Below, piece by piece: positions 18,649 through 26,581 of a stretch of DNA of 64,000 nucleotides. This DNA is from Rhodospirillaceae bacterium (GTDB lineage Bacteria > Pseudomonadota > Alphaproteobacteria > Thalassobaculales > Thalassobaculaceae): NCBI GenBank assembly GCA_018401495.1, contig JAGYJX010000021.1, forward strand, positions 277,977 through 341,976, written 5' to 3'. Below the pieces are notes generated by a model. That model worked only from the letters and a program-made list of their open reading frames with translations. It did not search any database and was not told the origin of the DNA. Numbering within the stretch: position 1 is the first letter of the stretch; the number at the start of each line of letters is the position of its first letter. The position numbers were made by a program, and so were the translations under genes.

Positions 18649-19239
18649 TCAGGGTCGATCGTGCGACGATTCGGTTACGGCCTTATGGCGCGGCCGGTGT
18701 CCCAGGGCCTCGATCACGCTCGACACCGCCGTCGCGAGGGGGCCGTCGTTGACGATGGTGGTCACGTCGGCGCCGGACACCTCGAAGGCACTCGGCGCGG
18801 GCGACGCGCCGGTCGACGTCGTCGGGGCTCTCCCGGCCACGGGACGCCAGCCTCGCGCGCAGCACCTCGGAGGGGACCACCAGGCTGATCACCCTGGTCG
18901 GGGAGAAGCGCCGCCGCGCCTCGTCCAGCGCGCCGCGAGACACGTTCACCACCACCGTGCGGCCGGCGGCGAGATCATCGCCGATGGCCGCCGGCACGCC
19001 ATAGCCGAGGCCGTGCGCCTCCCAGGCGAGGGCGTAGGCGCCGGCGGCGCGACGCTCTCGAAAGTCCGCGGCATCGACCGGGATGTGGTCCTCGCCGCCG
19101 GCTTCGGCCGGGCGCGTGATCTCGCGGCGCGGGAAGACCACCGTCGGGTCGCCGGCCAGCGCTTCGCGAACCGCGGCGATCACGGTGTCCTTGCCGACCC
19201 CGGAGGGCCCACGACCAGCACCAGGGTGCCGCGCGTCAT
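18649..19239 (-). CDS. phnN: Ribose 1,5-bisphosphate phosphokinase PhnN, frameshifted
   Basis: PhnN makes PRPP from ribose 1,5-bisphosphate late in the C-P lyase pathway. The start is ATG 19239 (MTRGTLVLVVGP), continuing after a one-base loss near 19208 as SGVGKDTVIAAVREAL, which restores a P-loop. REITRPAEAGGEDH and WEAHGLGYGVP are typical of the family. A second break near 18790 separates the middle from the C-terminal VSGADVTTIVNDGPLATAV. It lies seven bases after the acetyltransferase stop and about 130 bases before phnC. Confidence 0.85.
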
Positions 19240-19246
19240 GGCGGTG

Positions 19247-19868
19247 TCACGCGAAGCGGTCCGCGAAGGCGTCGGCGTCCAGCGCCCGGAATTCCGCCAG
19301 CCGCTCGCGCAGGGTGTCGTGGCTCCAATCCCACCAGGCGATCGCCATCAGCTTCGCCTCGGTGGCTTCGCTTACCCGCCGGCGAATGACCCTGGCGGGC
19401 ACGCCGGCGACGATGGTGTAGGGCTCCACGTCCTTGGTCACGACCGCGCCGGCGCCGATGATCGCGCCGGTGCCCACCGTAACCCCCGGCATCACCACCG
19501 CGCCGTGCCCGATCCAGACGTCGTGCCCGATGGTCACCGGGGTCGAGCGTCGCCAGTCGAAGAAGGTGTCGTCCCGCTCGCCGAGGCCGTAGTCGTCGGA
19601 CCGATACTGGAAATGGTGCAGGCAGGCGCGCCAGTGCGGGTGATTTCCCGGATTGATGCGGGTGTGGGAGGCGATGTTTGCGAACTTGCCGATGGTCGCG
19701 TAGATGACTCTGGCTGTCGCTGACCACGTAGCTGTAGTCGCCCATCGTCGTCTCGACCACCGAGGTGCGGGCGCCGACCTCGGTCCAGGCGCCGAGGGTC
19801 GAGGCGACCACGTTGGCCTCCGGGTGGATCCAGGGTCCGTCGGGCGACAGCTTCTTCCTGACAGCCAT
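19247..19868 (-). CDS. Phosphonate-operon hexapeptide-repeat acetyltransferase, frameshifted
   Basis: Left-handed beta-helix (LbH) transferase of about 206 residues, matching the phosphonate-metabolism hexapeptide family found inside phn operons. N-terminal SPDGPWIHPEANVVASTLG and C-terminal DVWIGHGAVVMPGVTVGTG, IIGAGAVVTKD and YTIVAGVPARVIRRR are classic hexapeptide coils. The frame is broken by an extra base near 19709 (DYSYVVSDSQ, then VIYATIGKFANIASH in the next frame). The start overlaps the phnM stop (TGATG; a GTG one codon earlier is an alternative). Its substrate is not established; acetylation of an aminophosphonate is a reasonable guess. Confidence 0.82.
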
Positions 19869-21013
19869 CACAGCACCCGTTCGCCCTGGCGCCAGACGCG
19901 GCGCACCACTGGCACGCCGTCGTCCAGTCGCTTGACGCGGATCAGGTCGGCGCGCGCGCCGACCTCGATCCGGCCACGGTCGTCGAGGCCGATCATGTCG
20001 GCGGGGTTGCGGGTGACGGTGGCGATGGCGCCGGGAAGCGTCATGCCGTGCTGTTCGTGCAGCCGGAACGCGCCGTACAGCAGGCTGGAGGGCACGTAGT
20101 CCGAGGACAGCGCGTCGAGCACGCCGGCCTCGGCCAGTTCGCCGGCCGAGACGTTCCCGGAATGCGAGCCGCCGCGCACCACGTTCGGACCGCCCATGAT
20201 CGTGCCCATACCCCGCGAATGGGCAGCCTTCGCAGCTTCCATGGTGGTCGGGAACTCGCTGATGGTCAGGCCGAGCCCGGCGGCTTCCTCGACGTGTTCC
20301 TCGGTGGCGTCGTCGTGGCTGGCGATCGTGTGGCCGGCGGACAGCGCCATCTCGACCAGGATGCGCCGGTGCCGGTCGGAGTAGAGTTCCTGCGCGGCCT
20401 TGCGGTCGACGATCATGCGCTCGAACGCGGCGTCGCTCATCGCGTGCTTGCCCTGGTAGTAGACCCGCAGCTTGTCGAGGTTGACGAACTGGCGCTGGCC
20501 GGGGGTGTGGTCCATCAGCGAGACCAGCCGCACCAGCGGGTCGTCCTTGAAGGGCTCGAACAGGCCCAGCACGTCCTTGTGGGCGACCTCGCAGCGCATG
20601 TGCAGGTGGTGGTCGGCGCGCAGCAGGTCGCCGGCCCGGAAGCTGCGGATGGCGTCGGCGGACTCGCGCACGATGTGGTCTCGGATGTCCTCGCTGAGGG
20701 TGCCGCCGACGGCGATGGCGTCGAGCACCGTGGTGATGCCGGCGGCCACCACCTGGGCGTCGTGCGCCAGCAGGGCGGAGGAGGTCGGCCAGTGCACCTT
20801 GGGGCGCGGCTGCACGTGCTTCTCCAGGTTGTCGGTGTGCAGTTCGACGAGCCCCGGCATCAGGTAGTCGCCGTCGATGTCGAGGGCCTCCGCCACGCCG
20901 GTGCCGGCGGCATCGACGGCCGCGATCCGGCCCCCGGCAACGCGGACGGTGCCGAGCACGACCGCGTCGGCCAGCACCAGCCGGGCGTTGCTGATGATCA
21001 GGTCGGCCGTCAT
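19868..21013 (-). CDS. phnM: Alpha-D-ribose 1-methylphosphonate 5-triphosphate diphosphatase PhnM
   Basis: PhnM, 381 residues, amidohydrolase fold. It removes pyrophosphate from the triphosphorylated phosphonate nucleoside before the C-P lyase step. The metal motif is GLVELHTDNLEKHVQP near residue 55; LMDHTPGQRQF, ASHDDATEEHV and GGPNVVRGGSHSGN are PhnM hallmarks. It overlaps phnL by four bases and the acetyltransferase start. Confidence 0.95.
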   Translation of the reverse strand: MTADLIISNARLVLADAVVLGTVRVAGGRIAAVDAAGTGVAEALDIDGDYLMPGLVELHTDNLEKHVQPRPKVHWPTSSALLAHDAQVVAAGITTVLDAIAVGGTLSEDIRDHIVRESADAIRSFRAGDLLRADHHLHMRCEVAHKDVLGLFEPFKDDPLVRLVSLMDHTPGQRQFVNLDKLRVYYQGKHAMSDAAFERMIVDRKAAQELYSDRHRRILVEMALSAGHTIASHDDATEEHVEEAAGLGLTISEFPTTMEAAKAAHSRGMGTIMGGPNVVRGGSHSGNVSAGELAEAGVLDALSSDYVPSSLLYGAFRLHEQHGMTLPGAIATVTRNPADMIGLDDRGRIEVGARADLIRVKRLDDGVPVVRRVWRQGERVL

Positions 21014-21726
21014 GCCGCTTCCCTCCCGGCGGCCAGGTCGTAGGAGCGGGTGCCGACGGCGGCGCGAACCTCGGCGTCGTGGAAGATGCCGACCACGGCG
21101 GCGCCGCGCCCGCAGGCCTCGGCGATCAGGTCGGTGACGGTCCGGCGGTTCTCCACGTCGAGCGAGGCGGTCGGCTCGTCCAGCAGCAGGATCGGGTAGT
21201 CCTGCACGAAGGTCATGGCGATGTTCACCCGCTGCTGTTCGCCGCCGGAGAAGGTGGCCGGAGGCAGGCCCCACAGCGCCGGCGGGATGCGAAGCCGGGC
21301 GAGCAGGGACCCGGCGCGCTCGCGCGCCTCGTCGGGGTCGACGCCGCGGTCGGTCAGGGGGGCGGTCACCAGGTCCAGGGTCGGGACCCGCGGGATCACC
21401 CGCAGGAACTGGCTGACATAGCCGAGAGTTTGGCGCCGAACCTCGAGGATCCGGTACGGCTCGGCCGCGCACAGATCGACGATCTCGTCGCCGTGCCGCA
21501 CCAGCACGGCGCCCGCTTGCGGCTTGTAGTTGGCGTAGAGCGAGCGCAGCAGGCTCGACTTTCCGGCACCCGACGGACCCGACAGGATCAGGCACTCGCC
21601 GCGGCGGACCTCCAGGGTCAGGTCGGCGAACACGTCGATCCGCACCCCGCCCTGGTTGTGCAGGACGAAGGACTTGGCGAGACGCTCGGCCCGCAGCATC
21701 ACGTCGGCGTCGAGGATCGGGGTCAT
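21010..21726 (-). CDS. phnL: C-P lyase ABC-ATPase-like subunit PhnL
   Basis: PhnL, 238 residues, an ABC-ATPase-like protein that associates with the C-P lyase core and is not part of the importer. Walker A GPSGAGKSSLLRSLYANY, the typical QTLGYVSQFLRVIPRVP, signature TFSGGEQQRVNIAMTF and Walker B ILLLDEPTASLD are all present. The start is at 21726, five bases after the phnK stop, and the end overlaps phnM (ATGA). Confidence 0.94.
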   Translation of the reverse strand: MTPILDADVMLRAERLAKSFVLHNQGGVRIDVFADLTLEVRRGECLILSGPSGAGKSSLLRSLYANYKPQAGAVLVRHGDEIVDLCAAEPYRILEVRRQTLGYVSQFLRVIPRVPTLDLVTAPLTDRGVDPDEARERAGSLLARLRIPPALWGLPPATFSGGEQQRVNIAMTFVQDYPILLLDEPTASLDVENRRTVTDLIAEACGRGAAVVGIFHDAEVRAAVGTRSYDLAAGREAA

Positions 21727-21730
21727 GGCG

Positions 21731-22513
21731 TCACACCGGCAGGATCGAGGACACGAGCAGCTGGGTGTAGGGGTGCTGGGGGTCGTCCAGGACCTGGTCG
21801 GTCAGGCCGTGTTCGACCACGTCGCCGCCCTTCATCACCATCAGCCGGTGCGACAGCAGCCGCACCACGCCGAGGTCGTGGGTCACCACCACGCAGGCGA
21901 TCCCGAGCGAGCCGACCAGGCCGCGGATCAGGTCGAGCAGGCGGGCCTGGACCGAGACGTCGAGGCCGCTGGTCGGCTCGTCCATGAACACCAGGCGCGG
22001 CTTGGTGACCAGGTTGCGGGCGATCTGCAGGCGCTGCTGCATGCCGCCGGAGAAGGTCGCGGGCAGGTCGTCGATGCGGCCGAGGTCCATCTCCACCCGC
22101 TCCAGCCAGTCGACCGCCTCGGCGCGGATGTGGCCGTAATGCCGGTCGCCGATCGCCATCAGCCGCTCGCCGACGTTGGCGCCGGCCGACACCTTCATGC
22201 GCAGCCCGTCGCGGGCGTTCTGGTAGACGATGCCCCAGTCGGTGCGCATCAGCAGGCGGCGGCGCGCCTCCGACATGCCGTAGACGTCGACCGGCCCGAC
22301 GTCGCGGGTGCCGGTAGGAGACCGATCCGCTCGTCGGCTGCAGCTGGCCCGACACGCATTTCAGCAACGTGGTCTTGCCGGAGCCCGACTCCCCGACGAT
22401 CCCGAGCACCTCGCCCGGGTGCAGGTCGAACGACACGTCCCGGCAACCGAGGTTGCGGCCGTAGCGGTGGGTCAGGTCGCGGACCTGGAGCAGGGGGCGC
22501 GCTCGCCGCTCAT
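21731..22513 (-). CDS. phnK: C-P lyase ABC-ATPase-like subunit PhnK, frameshifted
   Basis: PhnK, about 260 residues, the ATPase-like subunit that docks on the PhnGHIJ complex. N-terminal LLQVRDLTHRYG, Walker A GESGSGKTTLLKCVSGQL, then after a break near 22315 IVYQNARDGLRMKVSAG (PhnK hallmark), signature TFSGGMQQRLQIARNL and Walker B LVFMDEPTSGLD. The ATG at 22513 overlaps the phnJ stop (ATGA) as is usual, but a further base appears lost near 22497 in a C run; as sequenced, only a GTG at 22529 is in frame with the core. Confidence 0.88.
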
Positions 22514-23424
22514 GCCGGGCCCCCGTCACCCTGGTGACCGGCTTCCCGGCGTTCGCGGCAGTAGTCGCTGTCCGAACAGACGAACATCCTGGTCCCCTTG
22601 TCGTCGACGATCACCTCGTCGAGGTAGCTGTCGCCGGCGCCGCACAGCGCGCAGTCCTGCTCCCAGGTCTCGACCTCGAAGGGGTGGTCCTCGAAATCGA
22701 GCGATTTCACCTCGGTGTAGGGCGGCACCGCGTACAGCCGCTTCTCGCGCCCGGCGCCGAACAGCTGCAGCGCCGGCATGCGGTCCATCTTCGGGTTGTC
22801 GAACTTCGGGATCGGGCTCGGCGCCATCACGTAGCGGCCGTTCACCCGGACCGGGTAGTTGTAGGATTTGGTGATGCGCCCGAACTTGGCGATGTCCTCG
22901 TACAGGCTGACGTGCATCACGCCGTATTCCTCGAGCGCGTGCATCTTGCGGGTCTCGGCCTCGCGCGGTTCGAGCTGGCGCAGCGGCTCTGGGATCGGCA
23001 CCTGGTAGACCAGGATCTGGTCCTCGGTGAGCGGCGTTTCCGGAATGCGGTGACGGGTCTGGATGATGCTGGCGTCGACGGTGCGGTCGGTGGTGGCGAC
23101 GCCGGCGGTCTTGGCGAAGAAGCGCCGGATGTTGACGGCGTTGGTGGTGTCGTCGGCGCCCTGGTCGATCACCTTGAGGGTGTCGTCGGGGCCGATCACG
23201 GCGGCGGTCACCTGGATGCCGCCGGTGCCCCAGCCATAGGGCAGCGGCATCTCGCGCGAGCCGAACGGCACCTGATAGCCGGGGACCGCGACCGCCTTCA
23301 GCAGCGCGCGGCGGATCATCCGCTTGGTCTGTTCGTCGAGGTAGGCGAAGTTGTAACCCTCGAGGCGCTGCGGCGCCGCGGCAGTGGCGGTGCTTGCGGT
23401 CGGGTGCGGGATCACGGTCGGCAT
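22510..23424 (-). CDS. phnJ: Carbon-phosphorus lyase radical SAM subunit PhnJ
   Basis: PhnJ, 304 residues, the catalytic subunit that cleaves the C-P bond of ribose-1-phosphonate 5-phosphate by glycyl/thiyl radical chemistry. Four cysteines at 258, 261, 283 and 289 have the same spacing (3, 22, 6) as the Fe-S and thiyl cysteines of the E. coli enzyme, and Gly49 in VPGYQVPFGS matches the glycyl radical residue. All needed residues are present. The N-terminus is about 17 residues longer than in E. coli. Confidence 0.97.
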   Translation of the reverse strand: MPTVIPHPTASTATAAAPQRLEGYNFAYLDEQTKRMIRRALLKAVAVPGYQVPFGSREMPLPYGWGTGGIQVTAAVIGPDDTLKVIDQGADDTTNAVNIRRFFAKTAGVATTDRTVDASIIQTRHRIPETPLTEDQILVYQVPIPEPLRQLEPREAETRKMHALEEYGVMHVSLYEDIAKFGRITKSYNYPVRVNGRYVMAPSPIPKFDNPKMDRMPALQLFGAGREKRLYAVPPYTEVKSLDFEDHPFEVETWEQDCALCGAGDSYLDEVIVDDKGTRMFVCSDSDYCRERREAGHQGDGGPA

Positions 23425-23448
23425 CGGCTCTCTCGTTCCGGCTCGGCG

Positions 23449-24546
23449 TTACTCGGCGGCATCGGGGATGGCTTCGGCGGCCTCGGCCTTGCGGCGCAGA
23501 GCCCGGACGGTGACCAGCTCGGCCTGGAAATCGACGTAGTGCGGCAGCTTGAGGTGCTGGACGAAGCCCGACGCCTCGACGTTGTCGGAATGCGCCATCA
23601 CGAATTCCTCGTCCTGCGCCGGCGCCTCGGTCGCTTCCCCGAAGTCGCGGGCCCGCAGCGCCCGGTCGACCAGCGCCATGGCCATCGCCTTGCGTTCGCA
23701 GTGCCCGAAGGTCAGGCCGTAACCGCGGGTGAACTGCGGCGGCACCGATGCGGAGCCCTTGAACTGGTTGATCATCTGGCATTCCGTCACGGTGATCTCG
23801 CCGATCTCGATCGGAAAGCCGAGCTCTTCGGGCGCAAACTCGACCGCCACCTCGCCGACCCTGATCTCGCCCGCGAACGGGTGGTTGTTGCCGTATCCGC
23901 GCTGCGTCGAGTAGCCGAGCCCGAGCAGCCAGCCCTCGTCGCCGCGGGCCAGGTTCTGCAGCCGCGCCGCCCGGTCCGCCGGATAGCGCGGCGACTCACG
24001 GGTCAGGTCGAACACCGGCTCGCCGTCGTCATCCGGCGCCTCGAACTCGATCAGGCCCTCGTGGTCGAGGATGTCGACCACTCGCGGCATGCCGGCCTCG
24101 ACGCCGTCGGGCGCGATCTCGGCGACCGGCCGCTCGTCGCCGGCGGCGAGCGCGAAATCGAGCAGGCGGTGGGTGTAGTCGAAGCTGCCGCCGAGCAACT
24201 GGCCGCCCGGAAGGTCCTTGTACGTCGCCGAGATGCGCCGCCGGATCGCCATGTCGGCGGTGTCGAGCGGTTCGCCGGCGCCGAACCGCGGCAGGGTGGT
24301 GCGGTACGCCCGCAGGAGGAAGATCGCCTCGACCAGGTCGCCGCGCGCCTGCTTGATCGCCAGCGCTGCCAGTTCCGGATCGTAGAGCGATCCCTCGGTC
24401 ATAACCCGGTCGACGCCGAGCGCCATCTGCTCCTGGATCTGCGGAAGGCTGAGCTCGGGGATGCGTGGATCGCCCCGACGCTCCTCGGCGAGCAGCTTCT
24501 GAGAATTTTCGATGGCCCGGTCGCCACCCTTGACGGCCACGTACAT
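23449..24546 (-). CDS. phnI: Carbon-phosphorus lyase complex subunit PhnI
   Basis: PhnI, 365 residues, the nucleosidase subunit that, with PhnG, H and L, couples the phosphonate to the ribose of ATP. It opens MYVAVKGGDRAIENSQKLL and contains the family segments RVMTEGSLYDPELAALAIKQ, DYTHRLLDFALAAGDERP and QRGYGNNHPFAGEIRVG. Intact; three bases separate it from phnH. Confidence 0.96.
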   Translation of the reverse strand: MYVAVKGGDRAIENSQKLLAEERRGDPRIPELSLPQIQEQMALGVDRVMTEGSLYDPELAALAIKQARGDLVEAIFLLRAYRTTLPRFGAGEPLDTADMAIRRRISATYKDLPGGQLLGGSFDYTHRLLDFALAAGDERPVAEIAPDGVEAGMPRVVDILDHEGLIEFEAPDDDGEPVFDLTRESPRYPADRAARLQNLARGDEGWLLGLGYSTQRGYGNNHPFAGEIRVGEVAVEFAPEELGFPIEIGEITVTECQMINQFKGSASVPPQFTRGYGLTFGHCERKAMAMALVDRALRARDFGEATEAPAQDEEFVMAHSDNVEASGFVQHLKLPHYVDFQAELVTVRALRRKAEAAEAIPDAAE

Positions 24547-24549
24547 GGA

Positions 24550-25155
24550 TCAGTCCTCCGCGCCGACGGTGACGGTGGTGGTTCGGGGCAGGGCGGCGAT
24601 CCGGCGGCCGGCGACCAGCACCAGGTCGACGCCGCACGGGAACAGCTTCCGGTTGGCTTCCCACTCGTCGGGCAGTCCCGGGCGCAGGCCGGGCACCGAC
24701 AGGCGGTGCGCCGTCTCGATGCCGGGGCCGGTGAGCCGAAGCGGCCCGCGCTCCTGAAGGTCGTCGACCTGGACGACCACGGTGGTCGAGGTCTCGGGCC
24801 AGGCGTCGCTGCCCATGGCGAAGCTGTCCAGCGCCGGCAGGCCGGCGGCATCGGCGATCGCGAAGGCGGCGCTCTCCGGCTCCTCGACGATCGGGCATCC
24901 GCAGTGGAAGCGCAGGAACGCCAGCGTGGCCGGGTTGCGGAGGCCCGGCGCCAGCCAGACCGGGGTGTCGTGGTCGGCGAGCGCCAGGCAGAACGCGGCG
25001 GATCCGACCGCCAGCGGGGCCGGCGGCGTCAGCCCGTCCGGAACCGACTGGATGCGGCCGGGCCGCGCCATGGCGTCCAGGACCGCCCGGAAGACTTGCT
25101 GGGACTCGATCACCGGATCGGCGAAGCCGGGACGAATGTCGATGGTGTCGGCCAT
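24550..25155 (-). CDS. phnH: Carbon-phosphorus lyase complex subunit PhnH
   Basis: PhnH, 201 residues, structural core subunit of the PhnGHIJ complex. It carries PGFADPVIESQQVFRAVLDA near the N-terminus, MARPGRI, and the C-terminal TGPGIE ... FPCGVDLVLVAGRRIAALPRTT typical of the family. Intact and closely spaced with phnG and phnI. Confidence 0.95.
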   Translation of the reverse strand: MADTIDIRPGFADPVIESQQVFRAVLDAMARPGRIQSVPDGLTPPAPLAVGSAAFCLALADHDTPVWLAPGLRNPATLAFLRFHCGCPIVEEPESAAFAIADAAGLPALDSFAMGSDAWPETSTTVVVQVDDLQERGPLRLTGPGIETAHRLSVPGLRPGLPDEWEANRKLFPCGVDLVLVAGRRIAALPRTTTVTVGAED

Positions 25156-25158
25156 CGC

Positions 25159-25640
25159 TCAGCTCCCCCGGACCATGGTGAAGAACTCGACCTTGGTGGC
25201 GGCGGCCTTGCGGCTGCGGCGAAGGCGCTTCTCCTCCAGCCGCAGGGTGAGGGGGGCGATGATGGCCCGCTCGAGCGAGTCGCGCCGCGACGGCGTCTGC
25301 AGCATGGCGTCGACGGCGGCCGCCAGTTCGGCGTGGCGACGGTTCCTGCCCATCACATACCCGAAGCCGATCGCGCCGTAGTCGAGCTGGACCGCGCACC
25401 GGGTGACCGTGGCCTCACCGAGGTTGAAGCGCTGCCCGGTTCCCCGGCCCGGCCGCGCACCATGACCATGCCGACCTCCGGCGCGCGCACGACGGTCCAG
25501 GCGGGCTTGGAGGGCAGGTTGTTCCACAGCGTGTCGAGATCGCCGAAGTCGGCCTTGGCCAACACCGACATCCAGCGTTGGCGGGCGCGGCGCTCGGTCG
25601 ACTGTTCGGTGGTCGGGGCGGGGGTGCGTCTTGTGGTCAT
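25159..25640 (-). CDS. phnG: Carbon-phosphorus lyase complex subunit PhnG, frameshifted
   Basis: PhnG, about 160 residues, first gene of the C-P lyase operon. The start is ATG 25640 (MTTRRTPAPTTEQ), followed by RQRWMSVLAKADFGDL. The frame breaks near 25445, in a GC-rich run after MVMVRGR, and resumes as GTGQRFNLGEATVTRCAVQL, GYVMGRNRRHAELAAAVDA, all typical PhnG. A palindrome and a promoter-like pair lie just upstream. Confidence 0.9.
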
Positions 25641-25656
25641 GGACGACTTCCAAAGT

Positions 25657-25666
25657 TGTCTAGACA
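25657..25666. promoter_or_regulatory. Palindromic TGTCTAGACA, candidate PhnF operator
   Basis: A perfect 10-bp palindrome 16 bases upstream of the phnG ATG, in the divergent phnG-phnF gap. GntR/HutC-type regulators bind short palindromes with a central TAGA/TCTA, so it is the obvious PhnF site. It lies downstream of the candidate -10 element, a position suited to repression of the phn operon. Inferred, no second copy was seen in the gap. Confidence 0.55.
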
Positions 25667-25684
25667 TCCATATCAATTTTCCGC

Positions 25685-25713
25685 ACTATGGTGAGGATTC
25701 CCGGGGCTGTAAA
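25685..25713 (-). promoter_or_regulatory. Candidate promoter of the phn operon
   Basis: On the minus strand TTTACA (25713-25708) and CATAGT (25690-25685) are 17 bases apart, about 45 bases upstream of the phnG start. Pho-box repeats were not recognised. Moderate match to sigma70 consensus only. Confidence 0.35.
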
Positions 25714-25750
25714 GCGCGGCACGGTGAAGGTTTGATGACGGGGGTGGACG

Positions 25751-26518
25751 GTGGCGGTGATCGACCGGGACTCCGGTGTTTCGGTCTGGCGACAGATCGA
25801 GCAGACGCTGGCGGACGAGATCAGGAGCGGGCAGTGGGGCGAGGGCGCGCGGCTTCCGACCGAGGCCGAGTTGGCGTCGCGTTTCCGGGTGAACCGTCAC
25901 ACCGTGCGGCGCGCCGTCGGCGGCCTCGCCGACCGCGGGCTCGTCAGGGTCGAGCAGGGTCGCGGGATCTTCGTGCGGGAGAATGTCCTCGAATACCTGA
26001 TCGGCCGGCGCACGCGGTTCACCGAGAATGTCCGGCGGGTGAACCGCTCGCCGGGTGGGCATGCCCTGACCCTGACGCGCCAGCGCGCCGAACGCGACGT
26101 GGCTGAGGCTCTCGGGATCCGGGCCGGCGCGCAGGTGGTCTTCCTGGAAACCGTGGGCGAGGTCGACGGCCGGCCGGTGTCGTTCGGGGCGCACCGGTTT
26201 CCGGCCAAGCTGTTCCCTCGGTTCGAAGATGCCTACCGCTCGGCCGGGTCGGGATCGATCACGCAAGTCATGGAAGCCCACGGATTCGGCGACTACGAAC
26301 GCGCCGTCACCAAGGTGACCGCCCGCATGCCGGATGCGACCGAAGCCGAGGTGCTTCAGCAGCCGCGGACGCGTCCGATCCTGTTCGTCGAATCGCTCAA
26401 TGTCGCCGTGGACGGCACGCCGCTCCAGATCTCGCAGGTCCGCCACGCCGCGGATCGCTTCCAGATGATCTTCGAGACGCGGGGTCCTTCGGGGCCGGGC
26501 TTTGAGCCCCCGCCATGA
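25751..26518 (+). CDS. phnF: GntR-family phosphonate regulator PhnF
   Basis: GntR/HutC regulator of 255 residues. The N-terminal winged helix (residues about 10-75) reads WRQIEQTLADEIRSGQW, LPTEAELASRFRVNRHTVRR and GLVRVEQGRGIFV; the C-terminal UTRA ligand domain follows (VVFLETVGEVDGRPVSFG, RFPAKLFPRF). It is divergent from the phn operon with a 110-base gap. The start is a GTG at 25751. It probably represses phn until a phosphonate-derived ligand or phosphate starvation relieves it. Confidence 0.92.
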   Translation: MAVIDRDSGVSVWRQIEQTLADEIRSGQWGEGARLPTEAELASRFRVNRHTVRRAVGGLADRGLVRVEQGRGIFVRENVLEYLIGRRTRFTENVRRVNRSPGGHALTLTRQRAERDVAEALGIRAGAQVVFLETVGEVDGRPVSFGAHRFPAKLFPRFEDAYRSAGSGSITQVMEAHGFGDYERAVTKVTARMPDATEAEVLQQPRTRPILFVESLNVAVDGTPLQISQVRHAADRFQMIFETRGPSGPGFEPPP

Positions 26519-26531
26519 TTTCTGCTATCAT
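26502..26531 (+). promoter_or_regulatory. Candidate promoter of the pentapeptide-repeat gene
   Basis: TTGAGC (26502-26507) and TATCAT (26526-26531) with an 18-base spacer, straddling the end of phnF. The position, about 50 bases before the GTG start, fits; sequence match is fair. Confidence 0.35.
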
Positions 26532-26581
26532 GGAAACAACCGACCGTGGTGATCGACGGTCGCTGGTAAGAGGCCGATAGG

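Noticed and set aside
22534..26106. A 1190-residue open frame on the plus strand opposite phnG-phnJ
   Set aside because: It is antisense to well-conserved phn genes, has low-complexity Arg/Gly/Asp/His composition and no domain; long shadow frames are expected at this GC content.
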